The notes under the pieces: generated by a model
The model's input: only the letters and a program-made list of their open reading frames with translations
Databases searched by the model: none
Told to the model about the DNA's origin: nothing
Part shown: one piece after another, positions 42,616-50,838 of the stretch
How the letters are laid out: every line of letters starts with the position of its first letter
How positions within the stretch are numbered: the stretch's first letter is position 1
NCBI RefSeq assembly: GCF_014773275.1
Contig: NZ_JACWMW010000001.1
Coordinates: forward strand, 868,001-932,000
Reading direction: 5' to 3'
From: Mucilaginibacter rigui
GTDB lineage: Bacteria; Bacteroidota; Bacteroidia; Sphingobacteriales; Sphingobacteriaceae
DNA: 64,000 nt
Position numbers and translations under genes: made by a program

Positions 42616-43578
42616 ATGAAAAAAATAATGATAACCTGCATGTCGCTTTTCCTACTGATAGGCGCGTATGCACAAAAAACTACCATTGTAAGGTCGGCGA
42701 ATGGGGGGAATAGCGGCAGGGTTACACTTGCTGCTTACATTCCTGACCAGGTTGATGATTTGCCGGAGGCAGCCCGTAATATGCTGGGCAATAAGCTGAA
42801 CCAGATCATCAGCCAAAATGGTTTTGGTGGCGATGAAGGCCAGCGCTTTATTATCACCGCTAACGTTGTGGTGCTTACCAAAGACATGCTCTCTAACGCA
42901 CCGCCTATGACGGCCCTTACGCTTGATGTTAACCTGTATATCGGCGATGGTTACGAGGGCACAAAGTTTGCCAGTACCTCCATGCCGGTTAAAGGCGTGG
43001 GAGAGAATGTTGCTAAAGCCTACATAAACGCCTTTAAAAACATCAACCTTAACGACCCTAAACTGCAAGCCTTTGTAGAAAAAGGAAAGGCAAAGATCAT
43101 TAGTTATTACAATACCCATTGCGATGTAATTATTAAACAGGCCCAAACCCTGGCTAATACCGGCCGTATGGACGAGGCTATTTATAACCTAACATCGGTA
43201 CCCCAGGCATGTACCAATTGCTATACCCGTTCAATGGCGCAGGTGGCACCTATCTATAAAAAACAGGTAGAGAAAGATTGTGCTACCAAACTTAACCAGG
43301 CTAAAAGCTTGTGGGCTGCTAACCAGGATATAAACGGAGCCAACGCCGCAAGTGAGGTTTTATCGCAGATAGACCCACAGGCAGGTTGTTACAAAGATGT
43401 AAAGGTTTTTGTAGCACAGATAGCCAAACGCGTTAAAGAAATTGATAACCGCGAATGGAGTTTTAAACTGCAGGAACAAAAAAACGATATGGGGATAATT
43501 AAGGCTGCCCGCGACGTAGCTGTAGCTTATGCGGCACAGCCGCGCACCACCGTATATAATGTACATGGTTGGTGGTAA
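42616..43578 (+). CDS. Exported protein of unknown function, CsgG/LpoB-like, last gene of operon
   Basis: A 320-aa protein with signal peptide (MKKIMITCMSLFLLIGAYAQ). The N-terminal half has RVTLAAYIPDQVDDLPEAAR and QRFIITANVVVLTKDMLSNA, then LTLDVNLYIGDGYEGTKFAS, which has the look of a TolB-N/CsgG-like beta sandwich. The C-terminal half is helical (TPR-like: AQTLANTGRMDEAIYNLTSV, AKSLWAANQDINGANAASEV) with CxxC (CTNC). The end NVHGWW is unusual and aromatic. It is the distal gene of the unit and is followed by a strong terminator. Function unknown. Confidence 0.75.
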   Translation: MKKIMITCMSLFLLIGAYAQKTTIVRSANGGNSGRVTLAAYIPDQVDDLPEAARNMLGNKLNQIISQNGFGGDEGQRFIITANVVVLTKDMLSNAPPMTALTLDVNLYIGDGYEGTKFASTSMPVKGVGENVAKAYINAFKNINLNDPKLQAFVEKGKAKIISYYNTHCDVIIKQAQTLANTGRMDEAIYNLTSVPQACTNCYTRSMAQVAPIYKKQVEKDCATKLNQAKSLWAANQDINGANAASEVLSQIDPQAGCYKDVKVFVAQIAKRVKEIDNREWSFKLQEQKNDMGIIKAARDVAVAYAAQPRTTVYNVHGWW

Positions 43579-43660
43579 TGATTCACACATACGAATGTTA
43601 AAAAGATTATTAGTTAACAGCCAAAGCTTTATTGTAAAGCAATAGTATTATACATAAGGA

Positions 43661-43686
43661 GCCGGCAATTTTGCCGGCTTTTTATA
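43661..43686 (+). terminator. Terminator after five-gene operon
   Basis: Stem GCCGGCAA / TTGCCGGC with flanking TTTTTAT, 83 bases after the stop of the last operon gene. The pcm promoter box begins directly after it. Confidence 0.85.
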
Positions 43687-43694
43687 TAACTTTG
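43687..43694 (+). promoter_or_regulatory. -7 box TAACTTTG for pcm, nearly leaderless
   Basis: Exact TAnnTTTG ending 7 bases before the ATG at 43702. Transcription from it would start within a few bases of the start codon. No TTTG at 19 bases; the nearest is 13 bases upstream. Confidence 0.5.
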
Positions 43695-43701
43695 CTATGT
43701 A

Positions 43702-44358
43702 ATGGCGTACAAATTCATTGATAATTACCGCGAGCAGGGGGCAAGGAAACGACTGGTAGAGATACTGAGGAAAAAAGGTATTGAGGATGAAAAGGTGTTG
43801 CATGCCATTGGTAAAGTACCCCGCCATTATTTTTTCGACGAAACATTTTGGAATCAGGCTTATAAGGATATCGCCTTCCCGATAGGGGCCGGGCAAACCA
43901 TTTCGCAGCCCTATACGGTAGCTTACCAAACCGAACTGTTGCATATCCAAAAAGGTGATAAGGTACTGGAGATAGGCACCGGGTGTGGTTACCAGACATG
44001 TATACTGATGGAACTGGGCGCAAAGGTGTTCACCATAGAGCGCCAGGAAAAACTTTACGAGCGCACCATTCAGGTGTTGCCTTACATGGGCTACAAACCC
44101 AAGTTCTTTTTAGGCGATGGCTCGATAGGGATTGCCGAAGACGCGCCATACGACAAGATCATTGTTACTGCAGGTGCACCAACTGTGCCCGAAATATTAT
44201 TGAAACAACTCAAAATTGGAGGCATATTGGTTATTCCGGTAGGTGATGAAAAATCCCAAAAAATGGTAACCGTCCTAAAAACCGCCGAGCATGATTACGA
44301 ACGGCATGTGCTGGATACCTTCAGGTTTGTGCCATTAGTAGGCGATAGGGCGTGGTAG
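43702..44358 (+). CDS. pcm: Protein-L-isoaspartate O-methyltransferase
   Basis: SAM-dependent repair methyltransferase, 218 aa, for isoaspartyl residues in aged proteins. Motif GKVPRHYFF lies at about 33-41, QTISQPYTVAYQTELL is the family substrate segment, SAM motif I is VLEIGTGCGYQTCIL, and IIVTAGAPTVPEILLKQLKI and GGILVIPVGD match the later motifs. Length is normal. The ATG at 43702 is preceded by an ATG-TAA pair at 43697, which cannot encode it. A -7 box ends 7 bases upstream. Confidence 0.95.
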   Translation: MAYKFIDNYREQGARKRLVEILRKKGIEDEKVLHAIGKVPRHYFFDETFWNQAYKDIAFPIGAGQTISQPYTVAYQTELLHIQKGDKVLEIGTGCGYQTCILMELGAKVFTIERQEKLYERTIQVLPYMGYKPKFFLGDGSIGIAEDAPYDKIIVTAGAPTVPEILLKQLKIGGILVIPVGDEKSQKMVTVLKTAEHDYERHVLDTFRFVPLVGDRAW

Positions 44359-44370
44359 GGAAAGAGAATT

Positions 44371-44535
44371 AGGAAGTCAAGCACCAAGAGTCAAGAAAAA
44401 ATAAAAGACGTCATTGCGAGGTGCGAAGCAATCTCCTGATATGCGTATCGGCCATGCAAGCTTTGAGATTGCTTCGTACCTCGCAATGACGCGCGGGTAA
44501 ATATGCAATTGTAGCTGTCTTGAATCTTGTGTCTA
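44371..44535. repeat. Nested palindromic element between pcm and smpB
   Basis: Inner arms of 27 bases at 44409-44435 and 44465-44491 are inverted repeats with one mismatch, starting CGTCATTGCGAGG. Outer arms, at 44371-44396 and 44517-44534, carry the CAAGA/TCTTG family repeat. The whole lies between convergent genes and has no ORF. The 27-base arms with no gene suit a non-autonomous mobile palindromic repeat. Confidence 0.75.
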
Positions 44536-44557
44536 AAATTCTTTATTCCCTTAAAAC

Positions 44558-45007
44558 TTATCGTTTCATCGCCCTGTCCATTTCCACTTTGGTATCGCGT
44601 TCTTTCAGGGTTTCGCGTTTGTCAAAGGTCTTTTTACCCTGGGCCAGGCCAATTTCCAGCTTAGCAAAGCCGCGGTCGCTGATAAATAATGCAAGTGGTA
44701 CAATGGTCAGGCCTTTTTCTTCGCCGCGTGTAAGGAGTTTTTTTAATTCTTTTTTGTTGAGCAGGAGTATGCGGTCGCGTTTAGCTTCATGGTTATAGAA
44801 CGACCCCATGGAATATTCAGAAATATGCAGGTTACGTACATAAAGCTGGTTTCCAATAAAAGTGCAGAAGGCATCGTTTATGTTAGCCTTACCTTCGCGT
44901 ATCGATTTTATTTCGGTACCTAATAGCTGTATACCGGCGGTATATTTATCCAGTATATGGTACTCAAAGTACGCCTTCTTATTCTTGATATATAAATTCT
45001 GCTCCAT
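44558..45007 (-). CDS. smpB: SsrA-binding protein SmpB
   Basis: RNA-binding partner of tmRNA in ribosome rescue, 149 aa. The family pattern is complete: NKKAYFEYHILDKYTAGIQL, TEIKSIREGKANINDAFCTF, YSMGSFYNHEAKRDRILLLN, and the tail KKTFDKRETLKERDTKVEMD. The usual C-terminal basic tail is short. Convergent with pcm. The ssrA gene itself was not found in the window. Confidence 0.95.
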   Translation of the reverse strand: MEQNLYIKNKKAYFEYHILDKYTAGIQLLGTEIKSIREGKANINDAFCTFIGNQLYVRNLHISEYSMGSFYNHEAKRDRILLLNKKELKKLLTRGEEKGLTIVPLALFISDRGFAKLEIGLAQGKKTFDKRETLKERDTKVEMDRAMKR

Positions 45008-45025
45008 TACCCTGCAAATATGCGA

Positions 45026-46924
45026 TTATTTTTTTTGAGGTTTCACAACCAGTACCGGTACATTCACCTTATGGCGTACAGAATCAACAGTGGTGCCAAA
45101 TATCAGGTCTTTTAAAACTTTATGCCCGTGAGATCCCATCACCACAAAATCAATTTTTGATTGATTGATGATCTCGGCAATTGCCGTTGCTGCACCGCCG
45201 TAGCCAATTTTTGCTTCGGCCTTGTAATGTAAGGCGGTTAGGGTGTTCACGTATTTATCCAGGTTGTCTACATCGCTTTGGGTTTCGTTGTCCATCACCT
45301 GCCCGCCATAATAACGTGCACCTGCGGTTTCAACCACATGTATTAAGGTATAATGCGCTTTTTTGCCACCCTGCATTAAGGCATGGCGGATGCAATCCTC
45401 ATCATTCCTTGAAAAATCAATGGTGATGGCTATATTATTATAGGTTACGGCTTCAAGGTTATCTAATTTGGCTGCTATACCGTGCGGTACATATATAGGC
45501 TGACTAATATGTTTATAAAGCAGTGGGCGAAGAAATACATACAATAACAATACTCCAATCCCTACAGCAATAGGTGATATTACAAAATGCACCAGGTTAG
45601 CAGAGCCTGGGCTTGTGGCGGCCCATGTTTCTATTTCTTGTATCACCAGCCTTACGTTAAGGCCAACTATTAATGTAGCAAATACCCAAGCCAATATTTT
45701 TAAAGGTACACTTGTGGCAAAATTGCCCATACGTTTTTTATCTGATGTAAAGTGGATGAGCGGGATAACAGCAAAGCCCAGTTGTAAGCTCAGTACCACC
45801 TGGCTTAATATCAGCAGCTTGCCCAAACCTTCTTCCCCAAAGTGCAGGATGGTAAAGAATGCAGGGATAATTGCGAGTAATCGCGTTAGCAAACGGCGGA
45901 GCCATGGGGCAATGCGCAGATTTAAGTGGCCTTCCATGATGATCTGCCCGGCAAGGGTGCCGGTAACGGTAGAGCTTTGCCCGGCGGCTATCAGCGCTAT
46001 GGCAAACAGGGCAGGGGCCAGCTTGCCAAAAATGTTGGTCAATAGTTTATGGGCGTCCTGGATCTCGGCCACCTGATGAAAGCCACGGCCGTAAAATGCG
46101 CTGGCGGCTAATATTAATATAGCGGCATTTACAAAAAAAGCCAGGTTAAGAGCAATGGTAGTATCCCAAAAGTTATAGCGAATGGCATTTTTTATACCAG
46201 CCTCGCTGCGGTCTATTTTACGGGTTTGTACTAATGATGAATGCAGGTACAGGTTATGCGGCATAACTGTTGCACCAATAATACCAATGGCCAGATAAAG
46301 CGATGTGCTGTTTAACCTGGTAGGGATAAAACCTTTGGCAACATCTATCACATTGGGCTGTACAATAAACATTTGCGCCAAAAAGGCTACACCCACTATA
46401 AATATCAGGGAAATGATAAAGCCCTCCAGTTTACGCATGCCTTTGTTGAGCAAAAACAGAAGTAACAAAGTGTCTAATAAAGTAATGGATACCCCCCATA
46501 TAAGTGGCAGGCCAAAAAGCAGGTTCAAGCCTATGGCCATACCTATTATCTCGGCCAAATCGCAGGCTATAATGGCTATCTGGGCCAGTATGTACAGGCA
46601 AAAGTTTACAAAGCGTGGATAGGTATGCTTTGATGCCTGTGCCAGATCCAGCCCGCGCACAATACCTAAGCGTACAGCAAGGTTCTGTAGCAGTAAAGCT
46701 ATGAGGTTTGATAATAGCAACACCCATATCAGCTTATAACCAAACTGACTACCTGCGGCCAAATCTGTCGCCCAGTTGCCCGGGTCCATATAACCTACGC
46801 TTACCAAATAAGCAGGGCCAAGGAAGGATAGCAGTTTGCGCCAACCGGTCTTATTTTCAGTAGCTACAGTATTGTGTACGTTGCCTAACGAGTGGCTATC
46901 ATGTTGGGTAGTGTTTGATGTCAT
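45026..46924 (-). CDS. mntH: Nramp-type Mn2+/Fe2+ transporter fused to a universal-stress domain
   Basis: Proton-coupled divalent-metal importer, 632 aa. Residues of about 25-475 form the Nramp fold, with the metal-binding DPGNWATDLAAGSQFG motif near the start of TM1, ACDLAEIIGMAIGLNLLFG and the TM6 MPHNLYLHSSL motif. Residues of about 490-632 form a UspA domain: NIAITIDFSRNDEDCIRHAL, then FVVMGSHGHKVLKDLIFG and VRHKVNVPVLVVKP, including the G-x2-G-type nucleotide motif. Ordinary MntH is about 410-440 aa, so the tail is an addition. The start codon overlaps the mntR stop by 4 bases. Mn2+ import with nucleotide-responsive control is inferred. Confidence 0.92.
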   Translation of the reverse strand: MTSNTTQHDSHSLGNVHNTVATENKTGWRKLLSFLGPAYLVSVGYMDPGNWATDLAAGSQFGYKLIWVLLLSNLIALLLQNLAVRLGIVRGLDLAQASKHTYPRFVNFCLYILAQIAIIACDLAEIIGMAIGLNLLFGLPLIWGVSITLLDTLLLLFLLNKGMRKLEGFIISLIFIVGVAFLAQMFIVQPNVIDVAKGFIPTRLNSTSLYLAIGIIGATVMPHNLYLHSSLVQTRKIDRSEAGIKNAIRYNFWDTTIALNLAFFVNAAILILAASAFYGRGFHQVAEIQDAHKLLTNIFGKLAPALFAIALIAAGQSSTVTGTLAGQIIMEGHLNLRIAPWLRRLLTRLLAIIPAFFTILHFGEEGLGKLLILSQVVLSLQLGFAVIPLIHFTSDKKRMGNFATSVPLKILAWVFATLIVGLNVRLVIQEIETWAATSPGSANLVHFVISPIAVGIGVLLLYVFLRPLLYKHISQPIYVPHGIAAKLDNLEAVTYNNIAITIDFSRNDEDCIRHALMQGGKKAHYTLIHVVETAGARYYGGQVMDNETQSDVDNLDKYVNTLTALHYKAEAKIGYGGAATAIAEIINQSKIDFVVMGSHGHKVLKDLIFGTTVDSVRHKVNVPVLVVKPQKK

Positions 46925-47571
46925 AAAGCTATCAATAGGTTAATGGCCACATCGCGGCTTATTTGTATGTCTTTGTTTTCCATTTGCAGTATTACTGCGT
47001 TATCGTAAGTAATTATTTCTTTAACGGTTATCTTTTTTCCGATGATAAGCCCGTGTTTCTCCAGGTATTGTAAAAATGCCGTGGAGTGGTCCTTAACCCC
47101 TGATATAATACCGCATGTGTTAACACCAACAACAGAAATTGGTTTAAGATCGTTCTTTTTAAAATTGCCCTTACTGTCGGGTATAGGGTCGCCATGCGGG
47201 TCGCGGCTGGGGAAACCCATAAATTCATCCAGCCGGTCTATCAGTTCGTTTGATGAAATATGTTCCATTTCTTCGGCCATATCATGCACCTCGTCCCATT
47301 TAAAATGCAGTTTCTCTACCAAAAAATATTCCCAAAGGCGGTGCCTGCGGATGATGTTGATAGCAACCTTCTCGCCGGTTTGTGTTAAACTAACTCCCTG
47401 GTAACGGGTATAATTGATTAAAAGCTTTTCGGCAAGCTTCCGTAGCATGTCCGTCACTGAGGATGCTTTGGTGGCTAACTCGGCTGCTATTTGGTTGGTG
47501 CTCACATTCTCTGTTATCTGCGATAACTTAAAAATGGCCTTTAAATAGTTCTCTTCGGCTAATGTGTACAT
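46921..47571 (-). CDS. mntR: DtxR/MntR-family metal-dependent repressor
   Basis: Metal-responsive transcription repressor, 216 aa. N-terminal winged helix shows YTLAEENYLKAIFKLSQITE, STNQIAAELATKASSVTDML (recognition helix) and YQGVSLTQTGEKVAINIIRR. The dimerisation domain carries metal-ligand candidates in DEVHDMAEEMEHI. The C-terminal FeoA/SH3-like domain starts near PISVVGVNTCG. It overlaps mntH by 4 bases, and a palindrome at 47591-47610 lies just before it, so the unit is probably autoregulated by Mn2+. Long form with the C-terminal domain, like DtxR/IdeR, not like B. subtilis MntR. Confidence 0.92.
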   Translation of the reverse strand: MYTLAEENYLKAIFKLSQITENVSTNQIAAELATKASSVTDMLRKLAEKLLINYTRYQGVSLTQTGEKVAINIIRRHRLWEYFLVEKLHFKWDEVHDMAEEMEHISSNELIDRLDEFMGFPSRDPHGDPIPDSKGNFKKNDLKPISVVGVNTCGIISGVKDHSTAFLQYLEKHGLIIGKKITVKEIITYDNAVILQMENKDIQISRDVAINLLIAL

Positions 47572-47590
47572 TTAAACAAATCTAATAATT

Positions 47591-47610
47591 TTTTTAGTCT
47601 CATCTAAAAA
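47591..47610. promoter_or_regulatory. Candidate MntR operator TTTTTAG-N6-CTAAAAA
   Basis: Perfect 7+7 inverted repeat with a 6-base spacer, 20 bases upstream of the mntR start (minus strand). Its half-site TTTAG/CTAAA agrees with the DtxR/SirR-type consensus TTTAG...CTAAA known from other phyla. Located in the gap shared with the divergent Lrp gene. Confidence 0.6.
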
Positions 47611-47663
47611 TACAAATAAAAAAGTAATATGTTTTGTTGAAATAGTTTTTAAAAAAATATTAT

Positions 47664-47692
47664 TTTGTGAGATATAGAATACTATATATTTG
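47664..47692 (+). promoter_or_regulatory. Promoter for Lrp-like gene, nearly leaderless
   Basis: TTTG (47664-47667), 17-base spacer, TATATTTG (47685-47692). The -7 box ends 8 bases before the ATG at 47701, implying an mRNA with almost no 5' leader. Confidence 0.6.
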
Positions 47693-47700
47693 CACGTACC

Positions 47701-48171
47701 ATGGCAGCAGAATTAGATAAAATAGACCTACAGATACTTAAGATTTTACAGGAAAACGGCCGCATTACCAATTTGCAGCTTTCAAACGAGATCGGCCTTT
47801 CGCCGGCACCTACTTTAGAGCGTGTGCGCAAATTGGAGAATGCAGAATATATAAAAAGTTACCACGCCCTTGTTGATGAAGAAAAACTTGGGTTGGGTAT
47901 CAAAACATTTATACAGATCTCGCTCGATTTTCATCAGAAGAACACCATTCAAACTTTTTTAGATGAGATACAAAACATTAAAGAAGTAACAGAGTGCCAC
48001 CACGTAACCGGCCAGTGCGATTTTTTATTGAAAGTTTACGTGCGTGATATTAAATCATACGAGCAGTTGATCATGGAGAAGATAAGCCGCATTACGGTGG
48101 TTAAAACCTTCCAAACCATGATGATCATGAGCACCAGCAAAAAGGAGCCGATAGTTCCTTTGGAATACTAA
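47701..48171 (+). CDS. Lrp/AsnC-family transcriptional regulator
   Basis: Leucine-responsive-type regulator of 156 aa. N-terminal HTH: LDKIDLQILKILQENGRITN, then LQLSNEIGLSPAPTLERVRK. C-terminal RAM ligand domain (about 70-150): YHALVDEEKLGLGIKTFIQI, VTECHHVTGQCDFLLKVYVR. Length is standard. Effector and targets are unknown. Divergent from mntR, with an apparently leaderless promoter. Confidence 0.93.
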   Translation: MAAELDKIDLQILKILQENGRITNLQLSNEIGLSPAPTLERVRKLENAEYIKSYHALVDEEKLGLGIKTFIQISLDFHQKNTIQTFLDEIQNIKEVTECHHVTGQCDFLLKVYVRDIKSYEQLIMEKISRITVVKTFQTMMIMSTSKKEPIVPLEY

Positions 48172-48182
48172 GAAGAGATTTA

Positions 48183-48257
48183 AGACCTTTAGAGCCAAGA
48201 GCCAAGAATTTAGATGGGTTAATCCTGTCTTGATTCTTGGCTCTTATTTCTTGTGTG
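48183..48257. repeat. CAAGA/TCTTG palindromic repeat after Lrp gene
   Basis: Perfect 13-bp arms AAGAGCCAAGAAT (48197-48209) and ATTCTTGGCTCTT (48233-48245), with looser outer homology. Member of a family also seen at about 27293-27395, 44371-44535, 59491-59542 and, as a half element, at 61836-61862. Confidence 0.6.
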
Positions 48258-48296
48258 TCTTTTAAACTGTAACCATTTGAGTTTTAAGTCGTCTAA

Positions 48297-48938
48297 ATGG
48301 TCATGAAACTTAAAAACCTACCCTGGATTCCATTTGCTTTTTTTGCTATTGTTATAGGCCTTTATCCGTTGCTGTATTTTTTGGTTGATATGCGGTCTAA
48401 CGGGTTATTACACTCAAAACCCAGGGCTATCCTTGACAACGGTATTTGGAATACAGCCTTTTATATCCACATTATCTTTGGCGGGATAGCACTTCTAATC
48501 GGGTGGACGCAGTTTAGCGCCCGTTTGCGTAGTCAGTATTTAAAAACTCACCGGTTTATAGGCAAAATATATGTTATTGCGGTGGCTATGAGCAGTGTGG
48601 CCGGGTTATACATCGCTTTTTTTGCCACAGGTGGTCTGGTTTGTGTATTGGGCTTTGGCTCGTTAGCTATTCTTTGGCTTATCAGTAATATAAAGGCGTA
48701 CAGTACCATCAGGCAGGGCCATGTAAGTCAGCACCAAAACTGGATGATCTGCAATTACGCGCTTACCTTTGCGGCCGTTACGCTGCGTATATGGCTGCCT
48801 TTATTATCAGCCTTTGTGTTTCATGATTTTATCCCGGCCTATCGCGTTGTTTCCTGGTTTTGCTGGGTGCCTAATCTGATCATAGCGGTTATCATCATAA
48901 ATAAAAAGAATAAAGAGCCTATATTTGCCAATCAATAG
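48297..48938 (+). CDS. DUF2306-family membrane protein
   Basis: Inner-membrane protein of 213 aa with about six hydrophobic segments. It shows the DUF2306 features [60 protein letters not shown]. Conserved His residues in the first, third and fifth blocks suggest heme or metal coordination, which is inference. An in-frame ATG at 48303 is an alternative start. The 3' end overlaps the convergent ung gene by 20 bases. Confidence 0.88.
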   Translation: MVMKLKNLPWIPFAFFAIVIGLYPLLYFLVDMRSNGLLHSKPRAILDNGIWNTAFYIHIIFGGIALLIGWTQFSARLRSQYLKTHRFIGKIYVIAVAMSSVAGLYIAFFATGGLVCVLGFGSLAILWLISNIKAYSTIRQGHVSQHQNWMICNYALTFAAVTLRIWLPLLSAFVFHDFIPAYRVVSWFCWVPNLIIAVIIINKKNKEPIFANQ

Positions 48939-49599
48939 GCTCTTTACCTTGCTTTATTAAAAACTCGTTCGTTTTTGAGAACGGCCTGGATCCAAAGAAC
49001 CCGCCGTGGCTTACCGCCAGGGGCGATGGATGGGTTGATTTGATAACCAAATGGTTGTTATTGGTATTGATGAGCACAGCTTTTGATTGTGCGTAAGTAC
49101 CCCACAGGATGAATACCAAACTTTTTTTCTCGTCTGATAATGTTTTGATGGCTGCATCCGTAAATTTTTCCCACCCCTTTTTTTGGTGCGAGCCTGCCGC
49201 TGCTGCCCTTACTGTTAAGGTGGCATTTAATAATAGTACGCCTTGCTCTGCCCATTTGGTCAGGTCGCCGGTTTGGGGGATAGTAAAGCCGGGGATATCG
49301 GTTGATAGCTCCTTGTATATATTTCGCAGGGATGGTGGCACAGCAACGCCCTTTTGTACCGAGAACGATAAGCCATGCGCCTGGTGAGGGCCATGGTAAG
49401 GGTCTTGCCCCAATATTACCACCTTTACCTCGTCAAACGGGGTGATGTTAAAAGCATTGAATATATCAGCATTTTTTGGGTAAATAGTATGGCCCGCTTC
49501 TTTCTCTGTTTTCAGGAAAGTTTTAAGTTGATGCATGTAGGGTTTTTCAAATTCTGCGCTTAAATGATTTTTCCACGATGGTTCTAATTCTCCGGCCAT
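48919..49599 (-). CDS. ung: Uracil-DNA glycosylase, family 1
   Basis: Base-excision repair enzyme of 226 aa that removes uracil from DNA. The catalytic motif [20 protein letters not shown] includes the water-activating Asp. Other motifs are [37 protein letters not shown], and the DNA-intercalation loop [16 protein letters not shown] (usual HPSPLSA). All family-1 blocks are present. Convergent overlap of 20 bases with the DUF2306 gene. Confidence 0.95.
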   Translation of the reverse strand: MAGELEPSWKNHLSAEFEKPYMHQLKTFLKTEKEAGHTIYPKNADIFNAFNITPFDEVKVVILGQDPYHGPHQAHGLSFSVQKGVAVPPSLRNIYKELSTDIPGFTIPQTGDLTKWAEQGVLLLNATLTVRAAAAGSHQKKGWEKFTDAAIKTLSDEKKSLVFILWGTYAQSKAVLINTNNNHLVIKSTHPSPLAVSHGGFFGSRPFSKTNEFLIKQGKEPIDWQI

Positions 49600-49674
49600 A
49601 AATATTAAATACTGATGTTTTATTTAGCTTACAAATAACGATATTTGCACTTTGTTTTTATACTAATACAAATT

Positions 49675-50229
49675 ATGTCAAATATAGTTAGGTTAATTAT
49701 TGCTTGTGTTGTAATGGGTGCCGGAGTTACGCTTTGCGCATTCGGTTTTTGGGGATGGGGTATACTGGTATTTATATTAGGTGGTATTACGCTGCTTACC
49801 TTCTTTTTTAATGAAAACATGTTGCTTGCACAATACTACCTGCGTAAGGAAAATTCTGATAAAGCAGAAGCCGTGCTTGTGAAAATAACCGATTACGAAA
49901 AACAATTATATAAAGGCCAACATGGTTATTACAACCTGCTTGTAGGCTTAATAGAATCGCGCAAGGCGCCTTTAAAATCGGAAAAATATTTTAAGAAGGC
50001 ATTGCAGTTAGGGATGGGTATGTCTCATAATACAGCCCTGGCTAAGCTTAGCCTTGCAGGTATATCAATGGCAAAACGTAATAAACGCGAAGCCGAGATG
50101 TATTTAAAAGATGCCGCCAAGGATGACAAGAACAAACTGCTTGCCGATCAGATAAAAATGATGAAAGGCCAGATGGCCCAGATGGATAAGCAGCAGGTAG
50201 TACGCGGCGGTTTCCGTCAAAAATTCTAG
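49675..50229 (+). CDS. Two-TM membrane protein with TPR-like C-terminus
   Basis: A 184-aa protein from the ATG at 49675; the ten preceding codons are less likely. Two adjacent N-terminal TM helices (VRLIIACVVMGAGVTLCAFG and WGILVFILGGITLLTFFFNE) are followed by a cytosolic helical part with a TPR-like rhythm: AQYYLRKENSDKAEAVLVKI, YYNLLVGLIESRKAPLKSEK, ALAKLSLAGISMAKRNKREA. It ends with a Met/Gln-rich tail (KMMKGQMAQMDKQQVVRGGF). No family is recognised with certainty; an assembly or scaffolding role is a guess. Confidence 0.75.
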   Translation: MSNIVRLIIACVVMGAGVTLCAFGFWGWGILVFILGGITLLTFFFNENMLLAQYYLRKENSDKAEAVLVKITDYEKQLYKGQHGYYNLLVGLIESRKAPLKSEKYFKKALQLGMGMSHNTALAKLSLAGISMAKRNKREAEMYLKDAAKDDKNKLLADQIKMMKGQMAQMDKQQVVRGGFRQKF

Positions 50230-50244
50230 GAACAGAACAGGCTT

Positions 50245-50487
50245 TTATTTCTCGTCGAGGTTGCTGAAATAATCAGGCTCTGACGAGTGATTTTGATTTG
50301 GCGCAATATGCCTGTCGGTAATGTGCATGGTAGAATAATCGTAGCTTTCTTCTTCCTGTTTGCTTTTTGCGGGTTTTGATACCTCAACAATTTTTAACAG
50401 GCTACGGATAAATGATAGATCGAAATTGCTCCTGTTTAGTTTTATCAGGTATTCATTCTCGGTTATTTCAAGGATGGAATTTGTCAT
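50245..50487 (-). CDS. Small hypothetical protein, 80 aa
   Basis: Soluble protein of about 80 aa from the ATG at 50487; an in-frame ATG at 50496 adds three residues. It begins MTNSILEITENEYLIKLNRS, then has a polar, disordered-looking middle (KPAKSKQEEESYDYS) and ends EPDYFSNLDEK. No family recognised. It is convergent with the preceding membrane-protein gene and isolated from lysS. The first part looks folded, the tail disordered. Confidence 0.55.
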   Translation of the reverse strand: MTNSILEITENEYLIKLNRSNFDLSFIRSLLKIVEVSKPAKSKQEEESYDYSTMHITDRHIAPNQNHSSEPDYFSNLDEK

Positions 50488-50692
50488 GGTATTCAATTAT
50501 AGTGTGTCTGATATAAAATTCAACATCTACTATTAATTGAAAGTTTTATTCTCTTTATCTTTTTGTTAAGGAATGGAGGCAGGCAGTAAAATAGCCCTGC
50601 TTTTTCTGCTTTTTTAAAGACCAAATTGCTCAGGCCTCAAACGCCCTAAAAACGTCCTTTAAACGTCCTGAATCGACCCTAATGCTTGCTTA

Positions 50693-50718
50693 GTGTTCAC
50701 GTTCACTACCGTGAACAC
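50693..50718. promoter_or_regulatory. Perfect palindrome GTGTTCACG-N8-CGTGAACAC
   Basis: A 9+9 perfect inverted repeat with an 8-base spacer. It is 206 bases upstream (minus-strand sense) of the 80-aa gene start and near the lysS terminator. A regulatory dyad or hairpin; function unassigned. Confidence 0.35.
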
Positions 50719-50810
50719 CTCGTTTTTTCGTATCTGTATGATAATCAGATGTTTGCTGTTTTTGCTATTTGCGAAATCTCAGTATTCATACGCGAAAGTT
50801 TCATAACAAA

Positions 50811-50838
50811 AAGAGCCGCGAAACATCGCGGCTCTTCT
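50811..50838 (-). terminator. Terminator of lysS
   Basis: Stem AAGAGCCGCG / CGCGGCTCTT, 6-base loop, followed on the minus strand by TTTTTG. It lies 24 bases downstream of the lysS stop. Confidence 0.85.

Noticed and set aside
47581-47700. Fur box before mntR or lrp
   Set aside because: The dyad has TTTAG/CTAAA half-sites of DtxR/MntR type; no GATAAT-type Fur repeat is visible.
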